Shown piece by piece: positions 46,901 to 59,755 of a DNA stretch of 64,000 bases. Each line of letters starts with the position of its first letter. The first letter of the stretch is position 1. Made by a program: the position numbers and the translations under genes. The notes below the pieces were generated by a model. That model was not told the origin of the DNA. It ran no database searches and was given only the letters and a program-made list of their open reading frames with translations. Source of the stretch: Struthio camelus (taxonomy: Eukaryota > Chordata > Aves > Struthioniformes > Struthionidae); contig NC_090943.1 of assembly GCF_040807025.1 (NCBI RefSeq), positions 120,913,900-120,977,899 of the forward strand, given 5' to 3'.

Positions 46901-49900
46901 GAGAGTATCATGGAGGAAGTGTCCATGTTTCAGTACGCCTCTCTCAGTGTGGCCATACTTAGCTTCGTTACGTTCTTGATATTGCCAAAATTCCACAATA
47001 CATTTGCTGGAGACTCTTGCTATTTGAGATACCATTTCCCTTTCGACATGTGATATACCCCAGCTTTTGGTCTGCATCTGTCAACCTACAAATAGGTCAA
47101 GAGTTCTGTCCCGAAGTGTGCAGCAAATACCCAGTCCCCCCAGATCTATTGCTGTAACACCAGATGTTGAAATGTACCGTTATCTAGGCTCTGCCGTTTG
47201 ATAGTAACTTCTACTTACCTCCCAGTTCGCTGCTGTTTCAAATGAAAAATGCAAAAGAGAATTTGCAGAGGTTCTCAGTACATAAAAGTGAACAACCTAT
47301 CATCAATTGAATATTTTATCAATATGCATATTTTTGAAAGGCAGTCAGCATGAGTGGGGATAGTACTACTCCATTAGAGGGCAGTAAGTAACTGATTTTA
47401 CAATACAGCGTCAGTACCATTTCCACTTAAGCTAGCCAATTTTTTAAGACTTCAGTGACCTTTAAAAATTTAGATCTTTTTCTAAGATCTTTTTCTACTA
47501 CCACAAAAAATATTTCACCAGACTTCATCTTTACAAGTAAAAGATCAGATAATTTAAAAAATCATACAAAAACAAGAACAGAAAAGGTTAGAATAGATGA
47601 GAAAGGCTATGATTTCCCTTTCAAAGAGAAGTGCCTAAAGAAATATTGGAAGTCTGAGAAACTTTTTATATACCCAAAGAAGATTGAAATTAATTAATTT
47701 TAGAAATTCATTCACAAATTTCTAATCACAATAATTCTAATTACAACTCGCCTATATTTTTATCATATCCTTGCAATAAAATCTATTTTTTGCCCAGAGG
47801 AAACGGAAGAAAAAAGAGAGCCAAACAAACCCAAGCAAAGAAAGTCCACTAAAGAGTAACTTAAAGACTATTACGCTCAGAAGTAGTACTGGCCATCCTG
47901 GCACTCTTTATTCCGTGGCAGAGCTTTGTCATCCCACTAGCTCCAAAGTTGGAGGAGTGGACTACGTTCCTCATGGCAAGCTGTAAGTAGTGAACAAAAA
48001 AGGGAACTGCAGGTATAAACTGCAAGCTAACGTGGGTTAGCCTATGTTTGGAGCAGATTGGGACAGCTGACTGAAAACAATGTTTATGAGATGACTGTTT
48101 AAATACTCTCTTCCATGAAGCCAGTACTCATAAGTTGAGAGAGGAGGGAAAATTTCTTCAAGTGTTGTAGGATGGCAGAAGCATCCGAATGGCAGTCTTT
48201 GAATAGCAGTGCCTGTTGGGTCATACCTGCCACATGTTTGTCTTTCTGGGTCTCCAACCAGGACACAGCTGCAACTATCCTTTAGTTGCCTGTTACTGCC
48301 TATGACAATGAATTGGGATTCAGATGTGTTTGCCTGTTGCCTTTATGAATTAAGGAAAAACTTTGGGTAATTAATGCTAGGATTTGCACATCTTTTTTGA
48401 ACCCAATTAAATGAATATATAGGTATATAATGCTACCACATTAGCGATGACTGGGATGTAAAGACTTGACCTTCACAGAGTAGCCTCATCCCACCTCTGT
48501 TTACAAGAATCTGTCATAGTAACGATCCCCACAGAGACAGTAATATCTAAAAACCGATCTGTTTGACGTCATGAAAAACTACACCCATTGGAATGGGTTG
48601 AAGACGTTTCTGGAAGTCATTTTTTTCTTAACTTGGGTCCAAAGTAACACTCTGCAGTTTCACCAAAGCTTCTTCTGTAACACGGGAGTACAGAGAGTGT
48701 TGTCCATGTGTTATTAGTGATTCTTAGCAAATATTCAAGTTTTTGATGTTAAGGTCCTAGCATGGGCCCGAAGATGGTACAACTCGGATGTTGGTAGTTC
48801 CCAAGAACATGAAGATGGCAATGATGACTTAAGCACGTGCATGGCACTATCTGTCCTATCCATGAACAGGTCTCAGCCCCAAAAGCAAGCCCTTGATCAT
48901 AAGCTGTGTTTCTTCGGCTGCTTGGAGTACAAGTCAGACAGATTGATGTTAGAATCTCCACAGGAAGGCCACCTTTCCTTTAGTGCCCGCAAGACCATCT
49001 TGATTATTAGTTGCTTTTCATTAGTTGTACTGTTGAGCTTTGCCTTTCTCAAGCAGGAAGGATGCATGGATGAAGCAGGAGAATGTCTGTCTGCTGATTA
49101 ATGGAAACTCCTGTCAAAAACCGGGGTACTAAATCATTTTTTTTTTTGGAAAATGAGAAGAGCAGAGAGAGAAGAGGAGGGAAAGGGAGGTGGTGATGAG
49201 GTGCTAGTTGTTGATACATCATGGGGTACCAGTGAACTCTTCTTCTTAGAAATAATCAGCAATAAAATCAGCCCGGCCTCCTCAGCCCCAGCCCTCAAAG
49301 AAAGGGTTTATTGTATTCAAACAAATCAATTATGGGAAGTTTGGAAGAAGGAACCATGATGCCTTTCTCTTGCAGGTACTAGTACAGACTGACTGCTCAG
49401 TCTGAACAGATTCACTCTTTGCCTTCCTCCTGCACAGAATGAGTATAAAATTAACAAAAGCAGTCTCTGTGTACACATATGAACAGCTGACTACCCAAGG
49501 GAGGCAGGCAACAAGACAGCGCAGAAATAAGCCCAGAGTTCAACTCAAGGGAAGATGGACTGGGTCTGCTTGATCACATTTATAATAGTTTCATGGGATA
49601 AAAAGAAATGCAAAGCACCAGAATTCCTCTAGTCTGCACTTTGCGTGCAGTCTTGGAGGACAATTTGTCTTCCTCTGTGTTTCCAGCACATGGAAAAATG
49701 ATGTGCTGTAGACAGTATAAACAGTGTTGTCTTCTGTGAATTGTTTTACAGATTACAAAGTGGTGCGTCAGCACAGCTTGGGTTGAACTTCACGGTTGTA
49801 TGAGTACAGCGTCTTAGAACAAGGATGTAATATAAAAGTACACAAGGCTTTTTGACTGTGAAGTTTGAAATTACAGCTGCTGCAAAGAGAGAGAAATCTC

Positions 49901-52900
49901 TTCTCCCCTTGATGGTCATATAAATATAAGATTTTTTCCCAGGTTGCAACTATGTCTTCCTTCTCTCACCCTTTTTAACAGAGAGGAGAGGTCTATTTAA
50001 GAGGTAATTTAATAGAGAAGAGGTCTGCCTCTCCTCTTTAGAATACCTCTAGCATACACTTATGGCTAGATATTTGGCATCCAGAGCACCTGCTTTAGGC
50101 ACAAACATCATCACAGCAGCATCACAGGGACTCCCAGATGGCTGGGATGTACTCCATGACATTCATGATGAAGAGAGGCTCTGGGATTCTCCATCGAAGG
50201 ACAGAAAGATCTCCCCCCACAGTTGACTGTTGTGGGAGACAACTCTGCCCAGCAGGAATTTTGAGAAGGACATTTGAAGACCATTTGCCTGTGAGTGGGT
50301 CTGGTCTACGTTCCTACTGCAGGGTGAACAAGGCTAATCAGTTTAATTTATAGGCCAGGCTCCTTTTTAACATCCAGTTATGCAAATTATTTGGAGCTTG
50401 AGGGAGACATGGGAGAGAAGTTTTTCATTACAAAAGGGAAATCTGATTTAAGATAAAGGCATGTATTTACTATGAGGACTATGAGGTCCTTAAAATAGAA
50501 TATCCTACCGGATCAGAACACTCTCATTTTGTAAATGCTTTCTATACTAATAAGTGGCTATGTTTGGAGCCAGTCAACGTCCGTGAGTCTTAAATACAAT
50601 CACGTGGTACATAAGAGACGTTCACACACCAAGAAAAAGAGTAAAATATCTCCAGAAGTAACGGTGGGAAGAGTCCCACGTCTACCTCTGTTCCACCGCC
50701 TTTCTTCTCATTTTTGTGTGGTGATGAAAGATATTAATGCATTTCAACTACTGTGCAAGCATGAACATCATTTTAACCAAGATTTGTAAATACAGGAGAA
50801 CTCCCTTTTCTCCTCTCCTTGTTTCTCAGTAGTCTACACAGGACATCCTTGATGTTCTTATCATAGGACTTTAAATTTTGGAGCAGAAATCAGTTGAGTC
50901 TTTGATTTTTTTTTACATGTTTTAAATTCAACCCCAAATTATTTAAAGTTAGATAATTACTGTTTTGAATAAATTCATTTTCACTGACTTAAAACCTTAC
51001 CTCATATTGTTTGTATTTAACCAGTATTTTCCTATGGAGATGGCTTATAGAAAGTAACATACTAATAGAAGCGAAAAGACCATTATATGTGTGTACTCCA
51101 AAGACTGCAGAAGCAGACAGGAAACTACAGTGTGGATCAGGCACACCTGAAAGATGAAGCAGAGGAGACAAAATTCAAATCCATTTATCAGCTTGAATCT
51201 TTGGGGGGGGGGAGTAGAGACTACCCAGTGCCTTACAGTTAAAATTACTAACCCAATGCGTCTGTTTAGAACAGTGTTGTTAAGTGAAGTGAGAATGAAA
51301 TAAAGCTAGATGGGAAATAACGGATGATTTGGGGACCTTTGGGAATCTGTTACATGTGCTTTACTTGTGCCCTTGGGTAAATCAGTTGTGGGAAAAGATA
51401 AAGAGATTAAGTACAGTCTTTGTAATGACATTCCTAATGACTCACTATTTCAGAGAGCTTGGGAATTGAAGTTGCAATCGAAAAGAAGCATAAAATGAAA
51501 AAAATGCTAGCAGTATCTTGGATAACATGTATCTGATAATGAGTTGAAACTCTTTTAATGTCGAATAGGAGTCTTAGAAGAGGTAATTGTTTTAATTCAA
51601 GTTTACTTTCACTTAAGTCAGTTTGCAAAAACAGAGGTACTCTGTCACACACATGTAAGGATGAATATAATAAGAATCAAGACACTGGTCCTAAATCAGA
51701 AATGTCGCTTTACTAGTTCTATTCCATGGGAACATTCAGCTTCTTTAATTATATTAGCATTCCACTTTGGAACAGAAAGTCAACATTTTCCACAAAATTA
51801 CATCTAAAAAAATAATTTTTGAAATATTAAACTTGCAGATGGATTTCAGCCTGTACTAATGCAATTTAGTTTATATCATTACTGTTAAATTCATAGAAGC
51901 AGACAAGAAACTCAAACTCATCCTGACAGCCCTCATCTCAAATCACGATGCTCTTCACAGGCATTTCTGGGGTGTGTTGCTTGCTGGATATCAGTTGAAT
52001 ACTTCTCAGTTTGCTAGCCTACCAAATACACTTTATTATAAATAGTTAATAAAATGTTAAATGATTGGCAGATCATTCAGAAAAACCAGTGGAACTTTTG
52101 ACGTCTAGTCCCAATAATTTGACACTTAAGCAGGAAAAAAAGAAATATGCGAAGGTTTTAAGCATACTTCCTGCCCCTTCTCTCTCAGTCTACAGAAGAC
52201 AATCACATGAAATCATCAGAAATACTCGTTTCTTCTCAAGCCTGCATTCAAAGAGTTAACTGTTAAAGGGGAGTTTCAAAAAAAAAATCTTTCATTTCTC
52301 AACCACTGAATATTGACACAGAGTATTTTCTTAGTGACTCTTAAGAGATGTTACCCACTCCAGAGAAAAGAACTGCCTATATGTCTTATCTCCTACATTT
52401 CCTTCCTTAGTTACCTGAGAGCATTGACTGGGGGAGCCGTGGGTTAGCGATACTTGCTGACAAGACACGCCACGACTGCATTCATCAAGATTTTGTTAAG
52501 ATTTTGTTTCTCTCTACAGAAAAAATAAGCAAGGAAGACTTCTGCGAAAAGTTTGTCAAGGTATTAAATGACCCTACAGTTCTACTGTAGCATTATGTAA
52601 ACTGAGATGTCATATAACTGATTGACTGAAGAAGCGATCAATACTTTTCAAAAGATAGATATGTTTCTGTATACCATATTGGTGGTCTCCAGGCTGTGCC
52701 AGCTGTTTAAAATTATGGCATATATATTTCCTCACAGAAAGGGATTCATTTATACTGGTATTTATATTCCTCAAAGCAAATATGAACTAGCACTGAAACT
52801 GTTTAAAAATATATTTCCTCCTGTGAAGAAGACTGTTTTCAGTTCCGTATATATAAAAATGGATTTCATGGGCTTGCTCAGCAGAAAACTTCTGCAGAAT

Positions 52901-55900
52901 CTGTTTACCCTGGGATCGAATTAGGAAGGACGTGAGAAAATGAACACTAAGAATGAAGGCATTTATTACCAAGAGATTGCAAATGATTAAATGTTTATGT
53001 AAGCTTGACTTGACCTACTCTAGGGGCTCTCACCCATGTCCCCATAATCCACGATCACTGTTTTTACATCGGGCAAAGACACCCACGAGCTGCAGTAAGC
53101 ACTTGAATCATTCTGGTAGAGGAAACTCCCTTCCATGTGCAGTTACGAGATTTGCTCTAGTCTCCCAAAACCAAGTGCTCTTTCTTTTCTATTGTTTTAA
53201 TTCGCTAGCCAGAGTTACCACCCTGTCTTCCTTAAAGAGCATGTAACTAAGTCCCTTCATCACTGTCTACTCCCAAATACAAGGAGCCCAGAAGGGAAAC
53301 CTGCAAGGCAACAAACCAACCCAGTCCCATTAATGCTCACCCACGTTGGCCCAAACTGCCCCCCGGACACAGCAGGGAACATCGGGGAACCAAAACTTCC
53401 CAAAAGTGAAAGGACAACGTGAAGCCAGCAGTGGCAGCGGCACTCGTAAAGTGACAGTCTCCTGGGAGGGCCATGTTTTAGGGAGTCTGTTCCCTCATTT
53501 CTGCCCGCCAGGCTGCCTGACACACTGGATTTTGTCAACTGAACCTACCAGAACTGATCCTCAGACTCGCATATACTTCTGTGGCATATTCGTGATCTAC
53601 GAAGCATCAGGTAATTCATAAACAAACCATCGTAGTTTAATATCTTTCACATTCCTTGAAGCTTGCACACTTCTTCCAAATCTAATCAACTCTCCCAAGT
53701 CGTGGACTTACACACCTTTTCAGGAACAAAACTAATATTTGTAGCCTGTGTAACTGTACGGGATTGCCTGCCCAGGGCCATTGGCTGCTTTCTCCTTGGG
53801 AAAATATTTTCCTCAACAATTTCTCATATCTCTCACAATTTGGGATTCAGGCTTTTGGTAGCTAACTTGAAATGCTTCCAAAAGGGGATTTTGTTTCAAA
53901 GGGTGAGAGACACAAGGTGCTCTGAAAGATGATGAAGCCGAGCAATTAAAAAGCAAGGCACTGTAACTCTCGTCCCATTTCAAAAAGCTGGGCTCTAGGT
54001 TGGGTTACTGGCAGAGGGCAAGCAATACTGAGGGCGTCTTTTGGGAAAATACTCACTAGTTCCCCAGAGTTTTAGGAGTACATTAATATAAAGATGAGCA
54101 AAATCCTTTGGTAAGATCCTGTCCTGTTCTATAGCCCCTTTCAAAATTGACTAATCTAGATTAACCCCAACTATAGTGGTGTCCCTTGAGCCACCAAACA
54201 ATAAAGGTTTGGTGACTGTTGAATCAAACGTTTCAAGTTATCTTACTATATTTTAAACCTTAGTTGCCTCTTTTTCTATATTTTTTTACCAGTTACGCTG
54301 AGGGAGCTACATTTTTTAATATATTTATGCTATATGCTAATCAAGAATAAATCACACAAGTAGAAAAACAACAGGAACAAAAAGTACAAAAACAAAATAT
54401 TGTGACTATTTCCGCAGTTGTTGTCCCTGCAGACCTCACACAGAATCTCTGTGGTTCTTCAGATCTGTCATACTTATGAAAGGGAAAAAAGATACATCAT
54501 AAAAGATCTAAAGTTCTTTTATTATGACTGATGCCAAAGGGGAGAGTTTTCCAGGGAGGATTTGTGAGCTGCTTTAGTAGATGAGCCCATTCACTAGCCT
54601 ATTTAATTTTTTAAAGCTTTAGCAGAGTAGAGGCTCATTTATTGCTCAGAAGTGGCCTGTGTATAACCGTATCAAGGATGTTTGATAAATTTTCAACATG
54701 TATGAAATTTCTTCAAGACTTTCCTGGCCTACTGACAGCTCTTTAGTGCTCTCTCTCTTCCTACTCTTGTTTGTACATTTAGATATTTTAATTTTCAAAC
54801 GAATCCACTTTCCCATTTTCACTACTGTAGTGCTTTTGAGGGTCATGAGCTCACCGCCAAGCCCACAGTTGTTGCATTGCTAAAGCTTCAGCCCCCACAA
54901 ACAAACGATTGTGTAAAATTTGGTTCTATTTAAACAAAAGCATACAAAAAGACCCATAATGACCTGGGAGGTCAAGAAGGTTTCCACACTGCAGATCTAA
55001 CATTGTTCGGCTATGTGCTGAGAGGCTCATCTCCACAAACGCAGAGGAGTACAGAGGCGCAACGGCAGCGGGGGGATCCCAGTAACCCCATCAGAGACAC
55101 AAGCCCCTGAGCAGGCTCCTGCCAGAGCTATGCTCTGCAGAGAGCTGTAGAGGGGGAAGTCACTGCCAATTGCTATGCTAACAACCTCTAACTCAGCCCC
55201 TACGCAAAACTAATAGAAAGAAATTATGGAGCGAGAAACTTTGAGTTGCAAGGAGTGCGAACGCTAGCACTTTTCCAGTCGGATTTACCTCGGGCCGGGC
55301 CGGGCCGGGCCTCCAGGATGACCATGCCTGGGTTTCGTTTGCTCACGCTGTGAGGGTGACACAACTTCTGCACCAGTTCATCAGCTACATGACCTGGGGC
55401 TGCAGATCCCCTCCCACTATCCAGTTACTAGGAATTTTCCAGTAAGTGAGACCCCATAAGGAGGTGTCACTGATAAAAGCCAACCTGAGAAGAACCCTCT
55501 CAGCTTCAGCACTGAGCATACTAATAAATCATTTAGCCCAGCACCTTCTAAATGACAGCACCAAAGCAGCAATATTTACATAAGCTTCTACAGCTCTTGC
55601 ACAGATGGTCTCCTACTGCTTATGCCATGCGAGAGATTTCTCAGCATGAGCAAAGAGGCTGTGCCCTGAATGGGGGAACTGCTCAGGTTATTCACGATGC
55701 TTAGCTTTGGGTACTAAATAATGGAAAATAGGGCAGGCTGGTATTTCCTACAAGTCTGGGAACTCTGACCTGTTTCTAAACAAGCATCTGTTTGCTCTGA
55801 GTATCGAAGCCACAAACAAGCGCAGGAAAAATCTTCTTGGGAAAGCAGTGAGATGGATAGCATGCAAACATTTTAAAATTCCTCAGATCCTTTAAAATCC

Positions 55901-58019
55901 CTGAGACGTCATACCAAGTGGAAACATCATCTCAGCGTGCCCTAGGCTGACTGGAGGGGTAGGCTGTGACACTTGGTGCAACCGATCCATTGACCGAGTG
56001 AGCAGAGATGGCAAACACTACAGGTGATGCTCATATCCTCTCACCAGGAAAACAAAATACACATTGCAACTAGTTCAGCCTAATGCATTTGTCTGCCTTT
56101 TGGTCCCACAGGAGCCATTTTCATTCTGCCAGCACTGGTAAGTGTTAAGAGCTAGCCTGCACTCTCCACATCCCCTGTAAAGCTTTCCAAACCTTTTTTT
56201 ACACTATGCGTTGATATGAGGCAGTGCTGTCACCGGGAGATGTGCTCACAGCTGTGGCTGTGACATACTCCTGTGCTGAGCAGTTTAGGTGCAGCCCTAG
56301 GTGAGAAGAAGGGCATGGTATCCTGATTTCTAATGTTTTCCATGAGAGAAAATTAGGGGATGGCAAAAGATGGGGGGGAAGAAAAAAAAGGAGGTAATAA
56401 ACAATTCACTTCCAGTAGGCCACTTTGGAGCTGTGCTTGTTGATAAGCTTGGGGTTTACCTGGTGATGCTTCAAGCTAGGCTGCCAACATCACTAGGCCT
56501 CCTCTTCTTCTCTGTATTGTCATCTCCTGTTTGCTCCTGCTCCCACAGGCGTTTCCATAGCCAAAAAACTCCCTCAGTCACATCCCTGCCTGTGGGATGG
56601 GGCTAGGTATCCATCTCTGTTTGCACCACAACACACTGACATCTATCTGCCCACATGCAGGTGTGGCCACCGCTCCTGCAACACCTGCACCTGAGAGTTG
56701 TGCAAGTAGAACCACAGAGCACATCTCAATTTGACTGTCCCTAAGCAGAGACCACTTTTCAGCCCCATGGACATTTCCTGCTCCCAGAAGGATGTGAGGA
56801 AGGATTTAATTGCACCCAAAAGCCTCATGATGAGAAAACAATTAAATCTTGAAGGAACATAGCAATCTAAAAGTCGCAATGCAGTAACATTGGGTAATAC
56901 ACTAGTTGCAAGGGACTATAATACAGAAATACTCCCAGCCAAGAACAAAATTGTCAGGTGTTAATCCCACTGTGCTACAAGTCTTGTGCCCCTTTCTGCA
57001 GCGCTCTACACAGCTCGGCCCAGTCCTGCCTTTTTTCAAGACGCCCATCTCCACAGAGCCCTGCCTTGTGCCCACATCCCTGATCCTCTCCCTGAAGCCA
57101 GAGCACTTCTACCTTGCATGGTGCCTCTTCACCAGGAATAGGGAAGGGAAAAGAAGGTCCCTCATTTCTCCCCCTGATGAGGCTTGCAGTTCCCCCTCCT
57201 CAGGTGAGTTCCTTAATACAACAGAGCCACCATGAACAAGGGGTCAGTGGCTCTCAGGAGACCAGGCAGGGAAAGAAAGGAAGGTGCTGTACAGAGACAG
57301 GCAGGCACATACTGCTTCCAAGGAGACCAAGCAGAAAGTACCCTGGACCCCTGGTACCCCTTGAGTGCTACCCCTCCTCCACAGGGTAAAGTTGCAGGGC
57401 CCAGAAGGATTAGATCAGCTGGGAAACGGGAGTTAACAAAGACGACACTCCTTTCCTAAACCACTGATTTCTTTTCCCAAAGTTTAACTGCACCAAACGT
57501 TTGACAGCATGTGAAAATGAGCATCAGTCGTTGACACAGTAAGGGGAAGCATGCAAATCAGAAAAATCACACATGTACCACACTACCCTGATTAGGCTCC
57601 TACTGCACTGCAAACTTCTGCTAGATAAAGCTGTCGCTGCTGGCTCCCTTGGCCATATGTATGAGGTGAGCCTAGGTTCCTCTCCCTCTGTGGGGTCAAG
57701 GTGCGGAGATCCCAGTCTCAGCAAGGAGAGAACAGACACAGACACGCATCTCCCTTGCATGTTGCAGAGCTGAGAGCCAGAGGCATTTTTATAGGGCTCA
57801 GTCCTGCTCCAGTGTCAATGCCTACTGAAGCATAGAAAAGATATTGAAGTGGTGGAAAGATCTGGGTGAAATCAGGTGTGTATAGTGTCCTGTATGCATA
57901 AGCCTCTATGCTTGAGCTTGACCCTCTGACTGTGCATGGCTTAAGAAAAGGAGCAAGGATCTCAGTCTAGCCTCCACCTAATATTCACCCTGCTTGCTCA
58001 ACAGTTATAGATATTTCTG
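46901..58019. other. Intergenic, no gene recognised
   Basis: Mixed-composition sequence downstream of RBBP8. Open frames of 60-110 codons occur on both strands without domains, splice context or conserved composition. A 13-bp tandem duplication (agatctttttcta twice, 47472-47497), a G10 run (51203-51212) and the GGGCC repeat at 55292 are the only distinctive simple features. The orthologous mammalian region contains CABLES1 further downstream, but no CABLES1 exon was seen. Confidence 0.5.
55291..55310 (+). repeat. (GGGCC)n pentamer run, G-quadruplex motif
   Basis: Four GGG runs at 55292-55294, 55297-55299, 55302-55304 and 55307-55309 with uniform CC loops in otherwise AT-rich surroundings. 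It fits a G3N2 quadruplex pattern and can also form GC hairpins. Confidence 0.85.
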
Positions 58020-58172
58020 GAGCAGGGATCTCTGCAGCATATGAAATGCCTGTACACCAATGCATGCAGCATGGGGAATAATCAGGAAGAGTTAGAGATC
58101 TGTGTGCGGTCGCAGGACCATGATCTCATTGCAGTTACAGAGGCATGATGGGATAGCTCACATAACTCTCCC

Positions 58173-59120
58173 TTGGTCGAGGAGGATCGGGTTAGAGATC
58201 TTTTGTCCAGACTTGACATCCAAAAATCCATGGGCCCCGATGGGATGCACCCACGAGTGCTGAGGGAGCTGGTGGATGTTATCGCTAGGCCACTCTCCAC
58301 CATCTTGGAAAAGTCCTGGAGAACAGGAGAGGTGCCTGAGGCCTGGAAGAAAGCCAGTGTCAGCCCAGTCTTCCAAAAGGGCAAGAAGGAGGAGCCAGGA
58401 AACTACAGGCCTGTCAGCCTCACCTCCATCCCTGGAAAGGGGATGGAACAGCTCCTCCTGGAGGTCATCTCTAAGCATCTGGAGGACAAGAAGGTGATCA
58501 GGAGTAGTCAGCATAGATTCACCAAAGGGAAATCATGCTTGACCAATCTGATAGCCTTCTATGCTGGAATGACTGGCTGGGTAGATGAGGGGAGAGCAGG
58601 GGATGTTGTCTCCCTGGACTTCAGCAAGGCTTTTGACACTGTCTCCCATCACATCCTCACAGGTAAACTCAGGAAGTGGGGGTTAGATGAGTGGACAGTG
58701 AGGTGGCTTGAGAACTGGCTGGATGGCCGAGCTCAGAGGGTTGTGGTCAGTGGCACAGAGTCTAGTTGGAGGCCTGTGGCTAGTGGTGTCCCCCAGGGGT
58801 CAGTCCTGGGCCCAGTCTTGTTCAATATATTCATCGATGACCTGGAGGAAGGGACAGAGTGCACCCTCAGCAAGTTTGCTGATGATACAAAACTGGGAGG
58901 AGTGGCTGACACACCAGAAGGCTGTGCTGCCATTCAGAGGGACCTGGACAGGCTGGAGAGTTGGGCAGAGAGGAACCTCATGAAGTTCAACAAAGGCAAG
59001 CGCAGGGTCCTGCACCTAGGGAAGAATAACCCCATGCACCCCAGTACAGGCTGGGGGTTGACCTGTTGGAAAGCAGCTCTGCCGAGAAGGACCTGGGAGT
59101 GCTGGTGGACAACAAGTTAA
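58173..59120 (+). pseudogene. CR1 ORF2 fragment: reverse-transcriptase domain
   Basis: About 315 codons with the full order of non-LTR reverse-transcriptase blocks: [57 protein letters not shown], and the catalytic FADDTKLGG. The frame is broken at about 59050, shortly after [10 protein letters not shown], and then ends at TAA 59118-59120. The listed start is only the first usable codon after a stop, since the domain is continuous with the endonuclease remnant upstream. Confidence 0.9.
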
Positions 59121-59174
59121 GCAAGAGCCAGCAGTGTGCCCCTGTGGCCAAGAAGGCCAATGGGATCCTGGGGT

Positions 59175-59678
59175 GAATTAGGCAGTGTTGCCAGCAGGTG
59201 GAGGGAGGTGATGCTGCCCCTCTACTCAGCCCTGGGGAGGCCTCACCTGGAGTACTGTGTCCAGTTCTGGGCTCCCCAGTACAAGAGAGACATGGAGCTA
59301 GTGGAACAAGTCCAGTGGAGGGCTACAAAGATGATGAAGGGACTGGAGCATCTCTCCTATGAAGAAAGGCTGAGGGAGCTGGGCCTGTTCAGCTTGGAGA
59401 AGAGAAGACTGAGAGGCGATCTCATCAACGTCTACAAGTATCTGAAGGGGGAGTGTCAAGAGGATGGGGCCAGACTCTTCTCCGTGGTGCCCAGTGACAG
59501 GACAAGAGGCAACAAACACAAACTGAACCACAGGAAGTTCCATCTGAACCTGAGAAAAAACTTCTTTCCTGTGCGGGTGAGTGAGCACTGGCACAGGTTG
59601 CCCAGAGAGGCTGTGGAGTCTCCTTCCCTGGAGATATTCAAAACCCGCCTGGATGCGATGCTGGGCAATGCGCTCTAG
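59175..59678 (+). pseudogene. CR1 ORF2 fragment: C-terminal region
   Basis: Contains [40 protein letters not shown] and [14 protein letters not shown], the standard C-terminal part of CR1 ORF2. It lies in the same frame as the reverse transcriptase, but a stretch between about 59050 and 59180 is readable only in another frame and ends in TGA (59174-59176), so two opposing indels must flank it. Confidence 0.88.
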
Positions 59679-59755
59679 AGGACCCTGCTTGAGCAGGGCG
59701 GTGGGACTAGATGATCTCCAGGGGTCCCTTCCAACCTTGGCCATTCTGCCATTCA

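Larger units (their letters stand above)
58020..59755 (+). mobile_element. CR1 LINE retrotransposon, large non-functional copy with internal deletion
   Basis: Starts in the N-terminal part of the ORF2 endonuclease (CLYTNACSMGN, LIAVTEA) and then passes in the same frame straight to the segment before the reverse transcriptase ([12 protein letters not shown]), so most of the endonuclease is missing. The 3' end, GGGTCCCTTCCAACCTTGG followed by an ATTCTGCC copy of the CR1 terminal octamer, is present. It is inactive: TGA at 58146-58148 replaces a Trp codon, and frame changes occur near 59050 and 59180. CR1 copies of this kind are typical of birds. Confidence 0.9.

Noticed and set aside
48841..49101. 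86-codon + frame with a hydrophobic segment (TILIISCFSLVVLLSFAF)
   Set aside because: A single predicted membrane stretch is common in random AT-rich frames. There is no splice, promoter or homology support, and an opposite-strand frame overlaps it.
57114..57459. Overlapping + frames of 75-109 codons near 57 kb
   Set aside because: Three frames overlap in the same place with Pro/Gly/Arg-rich, domain-free content, typical of non-coding GC-richer DNA.
47000..58000. Exons of CABLES1 or another neighbour expected from mammalian synteny
   Set aside because: No segment translated to a recognisable CABLES1 or other known protein with splice sites. The next gene probably lies beyond the window.
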